From assembly GCA_002401055.1 (NCBI GenBank), contig NVRZ01000052.1, positions 1 through 14,229 of the forward strand: a DNA stretch of 14,229 nucleotides. The letters are read 5' to 3'. The notes beneath the pieces were generated by a model. That model saw only the letters and a list, made by a program, of their open reading frames with translations, was not told the origin of the DNA and ran no database searches. The translations under genes were made by a program, and so were the position numbers. Each line of letters starts with the position of its first letter. Position 1 is the first letter of the stretch. Positions 7,320 to 14,229 of this stretch are shown here, one piece after another. Source of the stretch: Bacteroidota bacterium. GTDB lineage: Bacteria; Bacteroidota; Bacteroidia; NORP154.

Positions 7320-9785
7320 CTAAAACGCAATTTTTAAACCAAGCATGAATGCTCTCGGCATACCGGGTCTAAGTCCTGCCGGTCTTCTGGCAATAACATT
7401 GACTTCATTGCTAATGTTCGTCACGTTTAGCACCAGGGAGGCGTATTTGCTCATTTTATAGTAAAGGCTGGCATCCATTATGAACTGTGCATCTGTCTTG
7501 TACATTGGATCCATATCACCTTCTCCAGCTTTGGTTCTCATTTCATCCACGTATTTACCGCTAAAATTCAATCCGAAACTCTTGTGCTCCAATCCTAACA
7601 AGAAAGAAAACTGATTGTTTGCAATGTAAGGCAAATCATCACCTGATTTAACCTCACCCCAGGCTTCAAAGTCACTATCAAAACTGTTTTGAAACTTAGC
7701 ATCGGTGTACGTATATACCAATGATATTGGCATTGAGAAATTCGTTATTGTAGTTAGAGCAAACAAATTGTAGTTCAGCTGAAACTCAAGACCCTTTGTT
7801 TGAACTTCCCCTCCATTAAATTGATCCGTTGTACCTCCGCCACCAGCCGCAGCCAGGTCTGAACCAAGCAGATTCTTGTAGTCATTAAAGAAGATCACCA
7901 CTTCGCCACTCAAAGATCGCTCTGAATATCGCGTACCCAACTCATAGTTTATGCTTTCTTCAGGCTTGGTATCTACCTTTGATCCCGGAGGAGAAAAGCC
8001 TTTATGAACGCCTCCAAAAACACTTAGCACTTTATTAAATTTGTAATCGACACCAACGCCAGGAATGAAAGCCTCTACTTGGTTTTCTCTCGTTTTAAGG
8101 TTTGCGCCAGACCTCTCCACATCATTTTTGCCATAATCGTCTCTGGTGAACATGATATTTTCATATCGAATTCCAGGTATCACCGTCAGCTTATCATATC
8201 TAAACTTGTATTGCAAATACGAAGCAAAAGCAACTGCATGCGCTACTCTATTACTTTCTGTTCCTGGTGTTCCACTGGTGGTTAACTGCATCACACCCTC
8301 CTCCATCTTGTATTTATCAACCCATTGAAAGCGATCTACATGATCCTCATGAATTCGCAAGCCCAACTCTAATCCGTGTGAGGCCTTTCCGGTTTTAAAA
8401 TCATAGGATATTACTGATTGAAGACCTTGAGAATAGTACGCCCTATTGTTTGCTTTTACCGATAATGCATCATCATCGCTATTCTCCTCACCAGTTAAAA
8501 TATCATAAGCGTTTGCGTAATCATTTGGATTGTCCAAAAGGCTGCCAATTTTTACCGTTGCAGCTCCAGAATCAGCAGTGACCTTGCTGAGCTTATACCA
8601 GTTACGATTGAACTCAGTTCTGTAAGCCGTAGTAGTAACATTGAACTTCTTAGCAACACTCATCACATGGGTTACCTGATACAAGGTATGGTCGGTATTC
8701 ATCTGATCTTTTTGAGAAGCTGCATATCGACGATAAGGTGATTCGTTAAAATCCTCTTCGGTTAGCCCCAAATACGTTTCATTTGATACCTCGAAAGTTC
8801 TACCAACTTTAAAGGTCAAGGATTGATATACCTTCGCATCTTGCTTTGTATTTACCCGGACCTTCATCAAATAATCTTTCTTATCAAATCCTGTATTGCC
8901 ATCATTGTCTAGCACCTTGAACCCATTGGATTTATACTGGAACGTCTCTACGCTATACCCAAAGTATTCATGAGAATTCCCAGCAGTTGCGTGCAGGTTA
9001 AAGCCACCAAAACTTCCTGCAAAGAGGTTTATTTTTCCTGTGAATTTATCTGGAATTTGAGTGGAGATTAAATTAAGTGCACCACCTGTTGTATAAGGGC
9101 CGTATTTAATTTGACTGCTTCCTTTCAGAATTTCCACGGCTTGCATTCTTCCGATAGTTGGGAAATAATAGGCTGCCGGAGCGGTATAAGGAGCTGGCGC
9201 CATAAGCACTCCGTCCTCCATGACCGTAATCTTAGAACTCCTTTCTACACCTGTTCCCCTGAGCCCGATATTTGGCCTCAGACCAAATCCATCTTCCTCC
9301 TGAATGTTTATACCTGGAACTGCTCTTAAAGTACGATTGATATCCGTATAGCTAAACTTCTGAATCTGCTTTGGTGAGATAAAATAAGCGGAGCCTGGAA
9401 TATCCCGAATTCCTGTGGAGCCACCTGTTAGTGTCATGCTTTCAACCACCACAGCGGGTAAATCCAATACAGCTTCCTCCATTGATACATCAATTCCTAG
9501 CTCTTCTCCTGGTTTAACTTCAATTTCCTGGCTGAATTTACCATAGCCCAGACTGCTTACCGTCAAGGTGTATTTTCCAGAGGGAACGTCTTCAATTACG
9601 AAGTAGCCAAGGGCATTAGAAACCGATCCATAATTGGTTTTTTCCAATTGAACAGTTACATAAGGGAGTGGTTCATCTGAATTAATAGGAGAGATAGTAC
9701 CTGATACACTACCCTCTTGCGCGATCAGCTGAAAGCTGAATAACACTGCTGTTAATAAACTAAGAAATACCTGTAATCCTTTCAT
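7320..9785 (-). CDS. FecA-like TonB-dependent outer-membrane receptor
   Basis: An 821-residue receptor. A signal peptide (1-22, hydrophobic core L-L-T-A-V-L-F-S-F, cleavage near I-A-Q) is followed by a carboxypeptidase-regulatory-like beta domain (about 24-105), a TonB plug (about 120-240) and a beta-barrel to the C-terminal Phe. Plug motifs include V-P-G-I-N-I-Q-E-E-D-G-F-G, R-P-N-I-G-L-R-G-T-G and V-E-I-L-K-G-S-S-Q-I-K-Y-G, a pattern I associate with ferric-citrate-type (FecA) receptors. The substrate is therefore probably a ferric chelate, but citrate itself is not proven. It lacks the STN signalling domain of classical FecA, so FecIR-type surface signalling is not expected. It is the last gene of the FTR1-haem protein-receptor group and has its own candidate promoter and operator in the 86-base gap before it. 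Confidence 0.92.
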   Translation of the reverse strand: MKGLQVFLSLLTAVLFSFQLIAQEGSVSGTISPINSDEPLPYVTVQLEKTNYGSVSNALGYFVIEDVPSGKYTLTVSSLGYGKFSQEIEVKPGEELGIDVSMEEAVLDLPAVVVESMTLTGGSTGIRDIPGSAYFISPKQIQKFSYTDINRTLRAVPGINIQEEDGFGLRPNIGLRGTGVERSSKITVMEDGVLMAPAPYTAPAAYYFPTIGRMQAVEILKGSSQIKYGPYTTGGALNLISTQIPDKFTGKINLFAGSFGGFNLHATAGNSHEYFGYSVETFQYKSNGFKVLDNDGNTGFDKKDYLMKVRVNTKQDAKVYQSLTFKVGRTFEVSNETYLGLTEEDFNESPYRRYAASQKDQMNTDHTLYQVTHVMSVAKKFNVTTTAYRTEFNRNWYKLSKVTADSGAATVKIGSLLDNPNDYANAYDILTGEENSDDDALSVKANNRAYYSQGLQSVISYDFKTGKASHGLELGLRIHEDHVDRFQWVDKYKMEEGVMQLTTSGTPGTESNRVAHAVAFASYLQYKFRYDKLTVIPGIRYENIMFTRDDYGKNDVERSGANLKTRENQVEAFIPGVGVDYKFNKVLSVFGGVHKGFSPPGSKVDTKPEESINYELGTRYSERSLSGEVVIFFNDYKNLLGSDLAAAGGGGTTDQFNGGEVQTKGLEFQLNYNLFALTTITNFSMPISLVYTYTDAKFQNSFDSDFEAWGEVKSGDDLPYIANNQFSFLLGLEHKSFGLNFSGKYVDEMRTKAGEGDMDPMYKTDAQFIMDASLYYKMSKYASLVLNVTNISNEVNVIARRPAGLRPGMPRAFMLGLKIAF

Positions 9786-9822
9786 CTATATGGATGGTTC
9801 AAACCCTATTAAATTTTCAGAA

Positions 9823-9854
9823 CAAAAATAGATGTTGAACTATCGCATATCAAT
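9823..9854 (-). promoter_or_regulatory. Candidate promoter of the TonB receptor gene
   Basis: On the minus strand TATTTTTG (9823-9830) matches TAnnTTTG, with ATTG (9851-9854) 20 bases upstream as an approximate -33 element (consensus TTTG). The predicted start of transcription would leave a leader of about 30 bases before the ATG at 9785. The -33 element is embedded in the dyad operator at 9852-9871. Confidence 0.45.
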
Positions 9855-9871
9855 ACCTAAAATGTGGTATT
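9852..9871. promoter_or_regulatory. Dyad operator AATACC-N8-GGTATT before the TonB receptor
   Basis: A perfect inverted repeat with 6-base arms and an 8-base centre (core TACC 9854-9857, GGTA 9866-9869) overlaps the -33 region of the receptor promoter and directly abuts the stop codon of the haem-protein gene. On the minus strand, 18 of 20 bases (ATACC to ATTG, 9851-9870) match the element before FTR1. The geometry equals the 7-2-7 arrangement bound by NarL-type regulators. Confidence 0.5.
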
Positions 9872-10411
9872 TTAATTACTGACTCCGGAGGTAGTATTAG
9901 CTCCTGAATAATCCTGATTATCATACACGGGCGTTACCGGCTCAGTAATAATGACGAAGCTGTGTTTAGACAGTTTATGGCAGTTATTACAATTTGAGAC
10001 TAAGTCGGTGTATGAGCTGCGGGCGAGTTGTACATTTTTTTGTTTAACAATATGCTCATGCTTTCCGAGAGGGTTTAAGCCAAATTTAACCATGAGTCCA
10101 CTGATATCTATATTATCTTCTATTACTTCACTTGCACTCAACAACTCCATGGTTTCCTCCATTTCTTCAATGTAGAACTCTGTGAGCTCCCAGTTGGAAT
10201 TTGACTGTGCAAACCACATTTTATTCATATATCGTTGAAGTTTCGTCATAATGTCCGCGACTTCAATTGGCTCCTCCGGTTCATCCATCACGCCATAAAC
10301 CTCAGCTCTAAGCTGCTGATTTTTGGTCTCTAAAGATCTGATTCTCAAATAATTGTAGCCTGTAGCTGCAATCAAGGCTAGAAGAACAAGGGCTGTTATT
10401 GCTCTGCTCAT
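9872..10411 (-). CDS. Small membrane-anchored c-type haem protein of the iron-uptake cluster
   Basis: A 179-residue protein with an N-terminal hydrophobic segment (about 4-19), which is either a signal peptide or an uncleaved anchor, followed by a short charged helix. A predicted helical region carries Y-M-N-K-M-W-F-A (61-68) and N-W-E-L-T-E-F-Y-I-E-E-M-E-E (73-86). Near the C-terminus a single covalent haem-binding motif reads C141-N-N-C144-H145. The helical layout with a C-terminal CxxCH resembles four-helix-bundle cytochromes rather than class I cytochrome c. The axial sixth ligand is not clear; M63, M65, H118 and H120 are present. It starts 16 bases after the FTR1 stop, so the two are almost certainly cotranscribed. 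I infer a periplasmic redox or iron-handling role supporting FTR1, since no copper ferroxidase or EfeO/EfeB homologue is visible nearby. Confidence 0.8.
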   Translation of the reverse strand: MSRAITALVLLALIAATGYNYLRIRSLETKNQQLRAEVYGVMDEPEEPIEVADIMTKLQRYMNKMWFAQSNSNWELTEFYIEEMEETMELLSASEVIEDNIDISGLMVKFGLNPLGKHEHIVKQKNVQLARSSYTDLVSNCNNCHKLSKHSFVIITEPVTPVYDNQDYSGANTTSGVSN

Positions 10412-10427
10412 AACACTGAAAATAAAT

Positions 10428-11261
10428 TTATTCTGCTTTAATCAGCTTCATCCTTTGCTGATTCTCGTAGTTCTTCCACCATCCAAATGTAAGTGCAAGG
10501 AAAGTAAGATAGCTCATTACCTCGATCAGAGAAGGATTTCCATTGTAACCAAACAAGCTCTTCATAAAACTTCCAACAATCCCCTTCTCATGAAGCGGAT
10601 GTGTGATGCTCTCCGGATTGATGTCCCATACGTGTTCAAAGATCACAGGCAAGACGCCAGCTTCCTGAAGCTCATGAGTTCCATGGGCCAACAAGCCCGC
10701 TGCGAAGAGGATTAACAATGTGCTGGTAACATTGAAGAACTTCTTAATATCGAATCTAACCATTCCCTTAAACATGGCATATCCGAGTACCACTGCCACA
10801 AAAACCCCTAGCAATGAAAACCAAAGAACCTGAATTTCATAGGCAACAATAATACTTCTTAAGAACAACACGGTTTCAACTCCTTCGCGCAATACTGCAA
10901 TAAATATTAAGAAAAACAGGCCAAGCCTATAACCATTATCCAGGTCAGTGGTAATCTTCTTTTCTATATCGGCAACTTTATGTTTGTGCTTAATGCAGGA
11001 CAATATCATAAAGGACAGAAAAATCACACTCAAATACATCATTGATCCTTCGTACAACTCTTCCGTTCTGCCAGTAAATCCGTCTCCGATAGAGCTCAAA
11101 ATAAAAGCCAGAAGAACACTAACCAATACTGCTGCGGCTATTCCAGCATACACGACAATATTGTATCTACTCTGATTGGTTCTATTCAAAAAGCTTAGAA
11201 CAATTCCAGCAATTAAGGCTACTTCAAATGTTTCCCGAAATGTTATGATAAATTCCTGCAT
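10428..11261 (-). CDS. FTR1-family iron permease (EfeU/FTR1-like)
   Basis: A 277-residue inner-membrane protein with about seven hydrophobic segments. The two diagnostic R-E-x-x-E iron-binding motifs are present: R9-E-T-F-E13 in the first helix and R125-E-G-V-E129 in the middle. H193-G-T-H-E-L-Q-E (193-200) is a further family-like segment. Length fits FTR1/EfeU proteins without an added periplasmic domain. The family moves ferric iron, usually coupled to oxidation of ferrous iron by a partner: a multicopper oxidase in yeast, EfeO/EfeB in E. coli. Here the partner is plausibly the c-type haem protein encoded directly after it. A candidate promoter and a dyad operator lie in the 73-base gap separating it from the regulator gene. 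Confidence 0.93.
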   Translation of the reverse strand: MQEFIITFRETFEVALIAGIVLSFLNRTNQSRYNIVVYAGIAAAVLVSVLLAFILSSIGDGFTGRTEELYEGSMMYLSVIFLSFMILSCIKHKHKVADIEKKITTDLDNGYRLGLFFLIFIAVLREGVETVLFLRSIIVAYEIQVLWFSLLGVFVAVVLGYAMFKGMVRFDIKKFFNVTSTLLILFAAGLLAHGTHELQEAGVLPVIFEHVWDINPESITHPLHEKGIVGSFMKSLFGYNGNPSLIEVMSYLTFLALTFGWWKNYENQQRMKLIKAE

Positions 11262-11285
11262 AGGTGCACTCTAATATTGAGCGAC

Positions 11286-11317
11286 CAAAAGTACAAATAC
11301 AAATGTAAGAAGGCAAT
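11286..11317 (-). promoter_or_regulatory. Candidate promoter of the FTR1 operon
   Basis: On the minus strand TACTTTTG (11286-11293) matches TAnnTTTG with ATTG (11314-11317) 20 bases upstream, the same spacing as before the TonB receptor. A second possible -7 box, TACATTTG (11300-11307), lies nearby, so the exact start is uncertain. The leader would be about 20 bases. Confidence 0.45.
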
Positions 11318-11333
11318 ACCTAAAAAGGGGTAT
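11316..11333. promoter_or_regulatory. Dyad operator ATACC-N8-GGTAT before FTR1
   Basis: An inverted repeat with 5-base arms (core TACC 11317-11320, GGTA 11329-11332) lies just past the stop of the regulator gene and overlaps the -33 region of the FTR1 promoter. The 12-mer CAATACCTAAAA (11314-11325) is identical to that at 9851-9862. On the minus strand TACCCCT-TT-TTAGGTA has NarL-like heptamer spacing, and the first heptamer fits the NarL consensus TACYYMT. Confidence 0.5.
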
Positions 11334-11334
11334 A

Positions 11335-12018
11335 TTATGAGCTACCCTGATCAAAAAGAAACTTGCCAGGATCTATCAAATTCTCTCTTACCGCATAAAG
11401 AACAATGCCCGCGGTATTGTTTATCCCCAGTTTGCTCATTATATTCTTGCGATGCGTCATTACGGTGTGTGTACTGATAAATAACTCCTCAGCAATTTCC
11501 TTGTTTGTGTTCCCCTCCGCGATCAATTTGATAATATCCAGTTCACGAGTTGATATTTTGATAGGATCACATGCTATTTCCTCCGCCAATTTACTGAGGT
11601 CATCAGAACCTCCAGCTCGCATCATTTTGTCTACTATCTGACCACAAAAGAATTTATCATCCTTGGCCGTTGCGTAAATGGCATCCGATATTTCCTCCCT
11701 GCTGCATTCGAGTAACACATGACTGGTCACACCTGCTTCAATCGCCGCTGTAATTTCCTCTAAGGTAAAAGAATGTGTAACAGCCAGAATTTTCGTTTTT
11801 GGCAAAAAATTCATGATCAAGCCGATATCCTCAAAATTAAAGGCCGAACTGGCGTAATTGAGCATCAATATATCTGGCTGAATTTTTCCGATCTTTGAGA
11901 CTAACGTCTTGGAATTATCAGCCTCACCAACAAGTTTAACCCCCTTGCAGTCCTCTATGAGTGCTATTACCCCTTCACGACATAAATAACTACTATCTGC
12001 GACAAAAACTTCAATCAT
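11335..12018 (-). CDS. NarL/FixJ-type transcription regulator with degenerate receiver domain
   Basis: The ATG at 12018 is preferred over an upstream in-frame TTG at 12030, giving 227 residues. Residues 2-115 form a receiver-like domain and about 153-218 a LuxR-type helix-turn-helix (I-S-T-R-E-L-D-I-I-K-L-I-A-E-G, then N-K-E-I-A-E-E-L-F-I-S and V-M-T-H-R-K-N-I). By alignment with ordinary receivers (A-D-D-H, P-D-x-x-L-M-D, G-Y-L-L-K), only D8 of the acidic pair remains (S9 is the other), the phosphate-accepting Asp is N54, and the conserved Lys is E104; T81 is kept. Normal Asp phosphorylation is therefore unlikely. Five Cys (13, 24, 105, 125, 150) are present. No histidine kinase gene is seen in the window. 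It lies between rnz and the iron genes and may control the latter (inferred). Confidence 0.9.
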   Translation of the reverse strand: MIEVFVADSSYLCREGVIALIEDCKGVKLVGEADNSKTLVSKIGKIQPDILMLNYASSAFNFEDIGLIMNFLPKTKILAVTHSFTLEEITAAIEAGVTSHVLLECSREEISDAIYATAKDDKFFCGQIVDKMMRAGGSDDLSKLAEEIACDPIKISTRELDIIKLIAEGNTNKEIAEELFISTHTVMTHRKNIMSKLGINNTAGIVLYAVRENLIDPGKFLFDQGSS

Positions 12019-12040
12019 GACCTGATTCAATATTACCTTA

Positions 12041-12060
12041 CAAATTTAACAAAAATACCT
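12041..12060 (-). promoter_or_regulatory. Candidate -7 box of the regulator gene with an AGGTATT half-site
   Basis: On the minus strand TAAATTTG (12041-12048) matches the Bacteroidota -7 consensus and would give a leader of about 20 bases before the ATG at 12018. Just upstream, AGGTATT (12054-12060) is identical to one arm of the FTR1/receptor operator, but no second arm lies at the right spacing. No good -33 element is seen. Confidence 0.35.
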
Positions 12061-12093
12061 GTCCCTTCAGGCTCATCTGGAACACCAGACTGA

Positions 12094-13008
12094 TCAAATG
12101 ATATATTCTTTACCGTCTTCTGCCAGCGCTACATTATCAAAAACCACCATGGCCTCTTCCAGAAATAGGCTCATTTCTTTGTATCGAGCCGAAAAATGAC
12201 CCAATAACAGGCTGCCGACACCTGCCTTTCCGGCAATTTCTGCCGCCTGAGATGCAGTAGAGTGAAACGTTTCCTTGGCTCTATCTTTTTTATCATCCAT
12301 AAAAGTTGCTTCATGGTACAATAAGTCAACTCCTGAGATAAGATCTACTATGCTTTCTGAATAGGCTGTATCTGAACAATACGCATATGAACGAAAATTG
12401 GGAGGATCACTTGTGATCTCCTCATTTTTTATCGATTTGCCCGAATGAGTCTGCAAATCTGCTCCCATCTTTATTTCAGCTCTATCCTTGATCGGTATAC
12501 TGTACTTATCAATGGCAGATTTTAAGATGTTTCTTGGTTTTTGGATCTCACTGATTAAAAATCCGCAACAGGGAATCCCATGTTTAAGCTTTATGGCCTT
12601 AACACAAAAATGCTTGTTCTCCACAATTACCACGCCCGTTTCCTTCTTAAGAAAGTGGAAGTTAAGTTCGTAACTGAGCTTTGAATAAGATACTTCCAGC
12701 TGCACTTCAATAGCCTTTTTTAAGCCCTCATGCGCGTAGATATGAATTGGCTTAGTTCTACCCAATAAGTGCATGGTCGATAACAATCCGATCAGTCCAT
12801 AAAAATGATCACCGTGCAAATGGCTGATAAATACGTGGTTGATGCGCTGTATACTTATTTTATTTTTTCGGAGCTGAACCTGGGTGCCCTCACCACAGTC
12901 GATAAGTAGATATTGGTTCGCAATTTTGACAAGCTGTCCTGAAAGATTTCTTGTGGCCGTTGGAAGGGCCGCGCTTGAACCAAGAACCGTTACTGAGAAT
13001 ACATCCAT
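12094..13008 (-). CDS. rnz: Ribonuclease Z (tRNase Z, tRNA 3'-end processing)
   Basis: A 304-residue metallo-beta-lactamase-fold nuclease of the short tRNase Z type, which removes 3' trailers from tRNA precursors in the cytoplasm. Readable zinc ligands are H63-x-H65-x-D67-H68, H143 (L-K-H-G-I-P-C), D213 (Y-C-S-D-T) and H271 (L-G-H-F-S-A-R-Y). Other family features are the N-terminal L-G-S-S-A-A-L-P-T, D-C-G-E-G-T-Q (37-43), Y-H-E-A-T-F (231-236) and H249-S-T. The length and motif order are those of a complete enzyme. It is followed after 75 bases by the regulator gene, which has its own -7 box. The 52-base gap before it shows no clear promoter, so it might be read together with the upstream unknown gene. 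Confidence 0.95.
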   Translation of the reverse strand: MDVFSVTVLGSSAALPTATRNLSGQLVKIANQYLLIDCGEGTQVQLRKNKISIQRINHVFISHLHGDHFYGLIGLLSTMHLLGRTKPIHIYAHEGLKKAIEVQLEVSYSKLSYELNFHFLKKETGVVIVENKHFCVKAIKLKHGIPCCGFLISEIQKPRNILKSAIDKYSIPIKDRAEIKMGADLQTHSGKSIKNEEITSDPPNFRSYAYCSDTAYSESIVDLISGVDLLYHEATFMDDKKDRAKETFHSTASQAAEIAGKAGVGSLLLGHFSARYKEMSLFLEEAMVVFDNVALAEDGKEYII

Positions 13009-13060
13009 GGGTTAATATAAAGTTTCAGGTTGAAAATTCAACAATGACGATAACGAAATA

Positions 13061-14229
13061 CTAGTACGTAGCTGGCGCAATCGTGTACTTCAGCACAAAC
13101 CTGTTCTTCTGTTTGCCTGATTCGCAAAGACATATTTCCTTTTCCTTTCTGCCATCTGATTTCATAGAATAACTTTTACCCTCACCGATTTCCAATGCAT
13201 TGTGCATTGCATGCACCTCACCAATATGATCGTCCATGCATCCCTTCAATTTAAGAGGTGATATTATGTCAAGATTATCCATAATCCACTTTCTTGTTTC
13301 TGGATTGCAGGGAGAATACTGATTCATAAGCCTCCCAAAAATATTGTTAACTCCATCGGCCTCCCAACCTCCTGCGTGTACTCTAAATTCTTTACCTTCA
13401 GGTAGGTAAATAGTAAAATTCTGATCTATTTTAATTTTTCTTTTCCTGGTTTTTCCAAGACCTTCATCGAGGATATTCTCAACATCAGCAAAATCATTCA
13501 AAAACAACCAATCTCCGCCTACCTCGAGAAACACTCGATACTCAGCTTTACTTATAAACTCTTTGCGATGCCTGAACCTTAGCGATCTAACTGAAACTTT
13601 GTATTTATTCATCTTTACACTGGCCGCAACTCCATCGGCTTCATCCCAATAGATGTAAATGGTACGTGCGAAAACTGCGGTGTCAGGCAAACTCTTCCAG
13701 GGTATACTAATTTCCAAGAAGGCATCATTGGGATTTACGTCGCCTATCGGATAACCCACTGTCTTTAATTCTCCCGAATATGTATCTCCTTTTCGAGTAA
13801 AAATTCGATATTTAAGTTGTGAATTTGCAGAGGGCCGTGGTAAAATTTGCTTCACCCTGAACTTGTAGTCCTTATCACTCATCTTCACTTTGTGAATGTA
13901 ATCAGGAACATTTGTTCTGTTGTTATTCATGGCACCGCCATCACCACTTGCAAATACATCCACTCTGGTTGCGTAACCCCAATTTCGCCCATTAAGCTTT
14001 GTAAACACTGGTAAGTTTCTTCTGACAGCAATCAATCTTGCAGGGTGAATTTCCGTTCGCGCCGGTGGATGTCCTCTATCCCAGAGCCATAAACCCTCAA
14101 CATGCACCCAGTCTCCAAGAGTGGGCCAATTCCAGATAATGTCCTTCCGCTCGTGTCCGCTTGAAAAGAAGCCACATGACTTTCCCTGTTTATTTAGTTC
14201 TGCACAAATATTTCCTTCATTGTTCGCTG
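13061..14229 (-). CDS. Conserved protein of unknown function, 5' end outside window
   Basis: The frame stays open to the right edge, so at least 389 codons are present and the start is outside; the GTG at 14107 is internal. I do not know its function. Near the visible start is a striking His/Asp/Glu-rich segment: H-V-E-G-L-W-L-W-D-R-G-H-P-P-A-R, followed by T-E-I-H-P (in the region 14040-14110). The middle is beta-rich with several F/Y/W strands. A later part (about 13340-13540) reads like a beta-sandwich: E-V-G-G-D-W-x-F-L-N-D, then F-T-I-Y-L-P-E-G-K-E-F-R-V-H-A-G-G-W-E-A-D-G. The C-terminus ends with a short Cys pair, C-L-C-E. No signal peptide can be judged. The clustered His/Asp/Glu could bind metal or form an active site, but this is only inference. 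Confidence 0.8.
   Translation of the reverse strand, partial: ANNEGNICAELNKQGKSCGFFSSGHERKDIIWNWPTLGDWVHVEGLWLWDRGHPPARTEIHPARLIAVRRNLPVFTKLNGRNWGYATRVDVFASGDGGAMNNNRTNVPDYIHKVKMSDKDYKFRVKQILPRPSANSQLKYRIFTRKGDTYSGELKTVGYPIGDVNPNDAFLEISIPWKSLPDTAVFARTIYIYWDEADGVAASVKMNKYKVSVRSLRFRHRKEFISKAEYRVFLEVGGDWLFLNDFADVENILDEGLGKTRKRKIKIDQNFTIYLPEGKEFRVHAGGWEADGVNNIFGRLMNQYSPCNPETRKWIMDNLDIISPLKLKGCMDDHIGEVHAMHNALEIGEGKSYSMKSDGRKEKEICLCESGKQKNRFVLKYTIAPATY

Noticed and set aside
10428..11261. Fur box in the FTR1 or receptor promoter
   Set aside because: No sequence resembling the GATAATGATAATCATTATC consensus is visible in either gap; only the TACC-N8-GGTA dyad stands out.
12058..12071. CCTG-N6-CAGG inverted repeat upstream of the regulator gene
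   Set aside because: Only 4-base arms, easily found by chance, and not repeated elsewhere in the window.
13029..13042. GTTGAA-AA-TTCAAC inverted repeat between the unknown gene and rnz
   Set aside because: Very short AT-rich stem with a two-base loop and no T-run after it; too weak to call a terminator or operator.
13393..13408. A third TACC-N8-GGTA dyad
   Set aside because: It is inside coding sequence, lacks the extended similarity and has no promoter next to it; taken as a chance match, and used as a caution for the operator finding.
1..14229. tRNA genes, CRISPR arrays, insertion sequences or phage genes
   Set aside because: All gaps between genes are under about 100 bases and contain no cloverleaf, spaced direct repeats or transposase fragments that I can see.

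Overview
This window looks like the genome of a member of the Bacteroidota, probably a free-living flavobacterial or related lineage. The evidence is a very large surface protein ending in a type IX secretion (T9SS) sorting tail, a TonB-dependent receptor with an N-terminal carboxypeptidase-regulatory-like domain, Bacteroidota-type promoter elements (TAnnTTTG -7 boxes), the near absence of Shine-Dalgarno sequences, and a moderate GC content (roughly 40%, estimated by eye). Gene density is high and no gap between genes exceeds about 100 bases. I see no RNA gene, insertion sequence, prophage or CRISPR array.

Layout. Plus strand, 1-4971: the 3' part of a giant repeat adhesin with eight Ig-like repeats (two interrupted by inserted jelly-roll-like domains), six PKD domains and a T9SS tail. 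Plus strand, 5010-5621: a YciO-type Sua5/YrdC-family protein. Its stop codon overlaps that of the convergent minus-strand gene inside a CTAG. Everything after that is on the minus strand. Read in the direction of transcription (right to left) the genes are: a partial conserved gene of unknown function (13061-14229), tRNase Z (rnz), a NarL/FixJ-type regulator with a degenerate receiver domain, an FTR1-type iron permease, a small membrane-anchored c-type haem protein, a FecA-like TonB receptor, a small Asp/Ser/Tyr-rich predicted lipoprotein, and a JmjC/cupin_4 Fe(II) oxygenase.

How they fit together. FTR1, the haem protein and the TonB receptor look like an iron-acquisition cluster covering the outer membrane (receptor), the periplasm (haem protein) and the inner membrane (permease). 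The promoters of FTR1 and of the receptor share a near-identical 20-base element containing the dyad TACC-N8-GGTA, each placed 20 bases upstream of a TAnnTTTG box. This is the 7-2-7 half-site geometry used by NarL-family regulators, and the gene directly upstream of FTR1 encodes a NarL-type regulator whose receiver lacks the phosphorylatable aspartate. I infer a local, possibly phosphorylation-independent, iron-uptake regulon. Separately, the small lipoprotein and the JmjC oxygenase downstream of it form a plausible substrate/enzyme pair, since the mature peptide carries aspartates largely on a three-residue period.

The strongest leads are the shared operator with its atypical regulator, and the lipoprotein/JmjC pair. 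Both are inferences from sequence that need searches or experiments to confirm.
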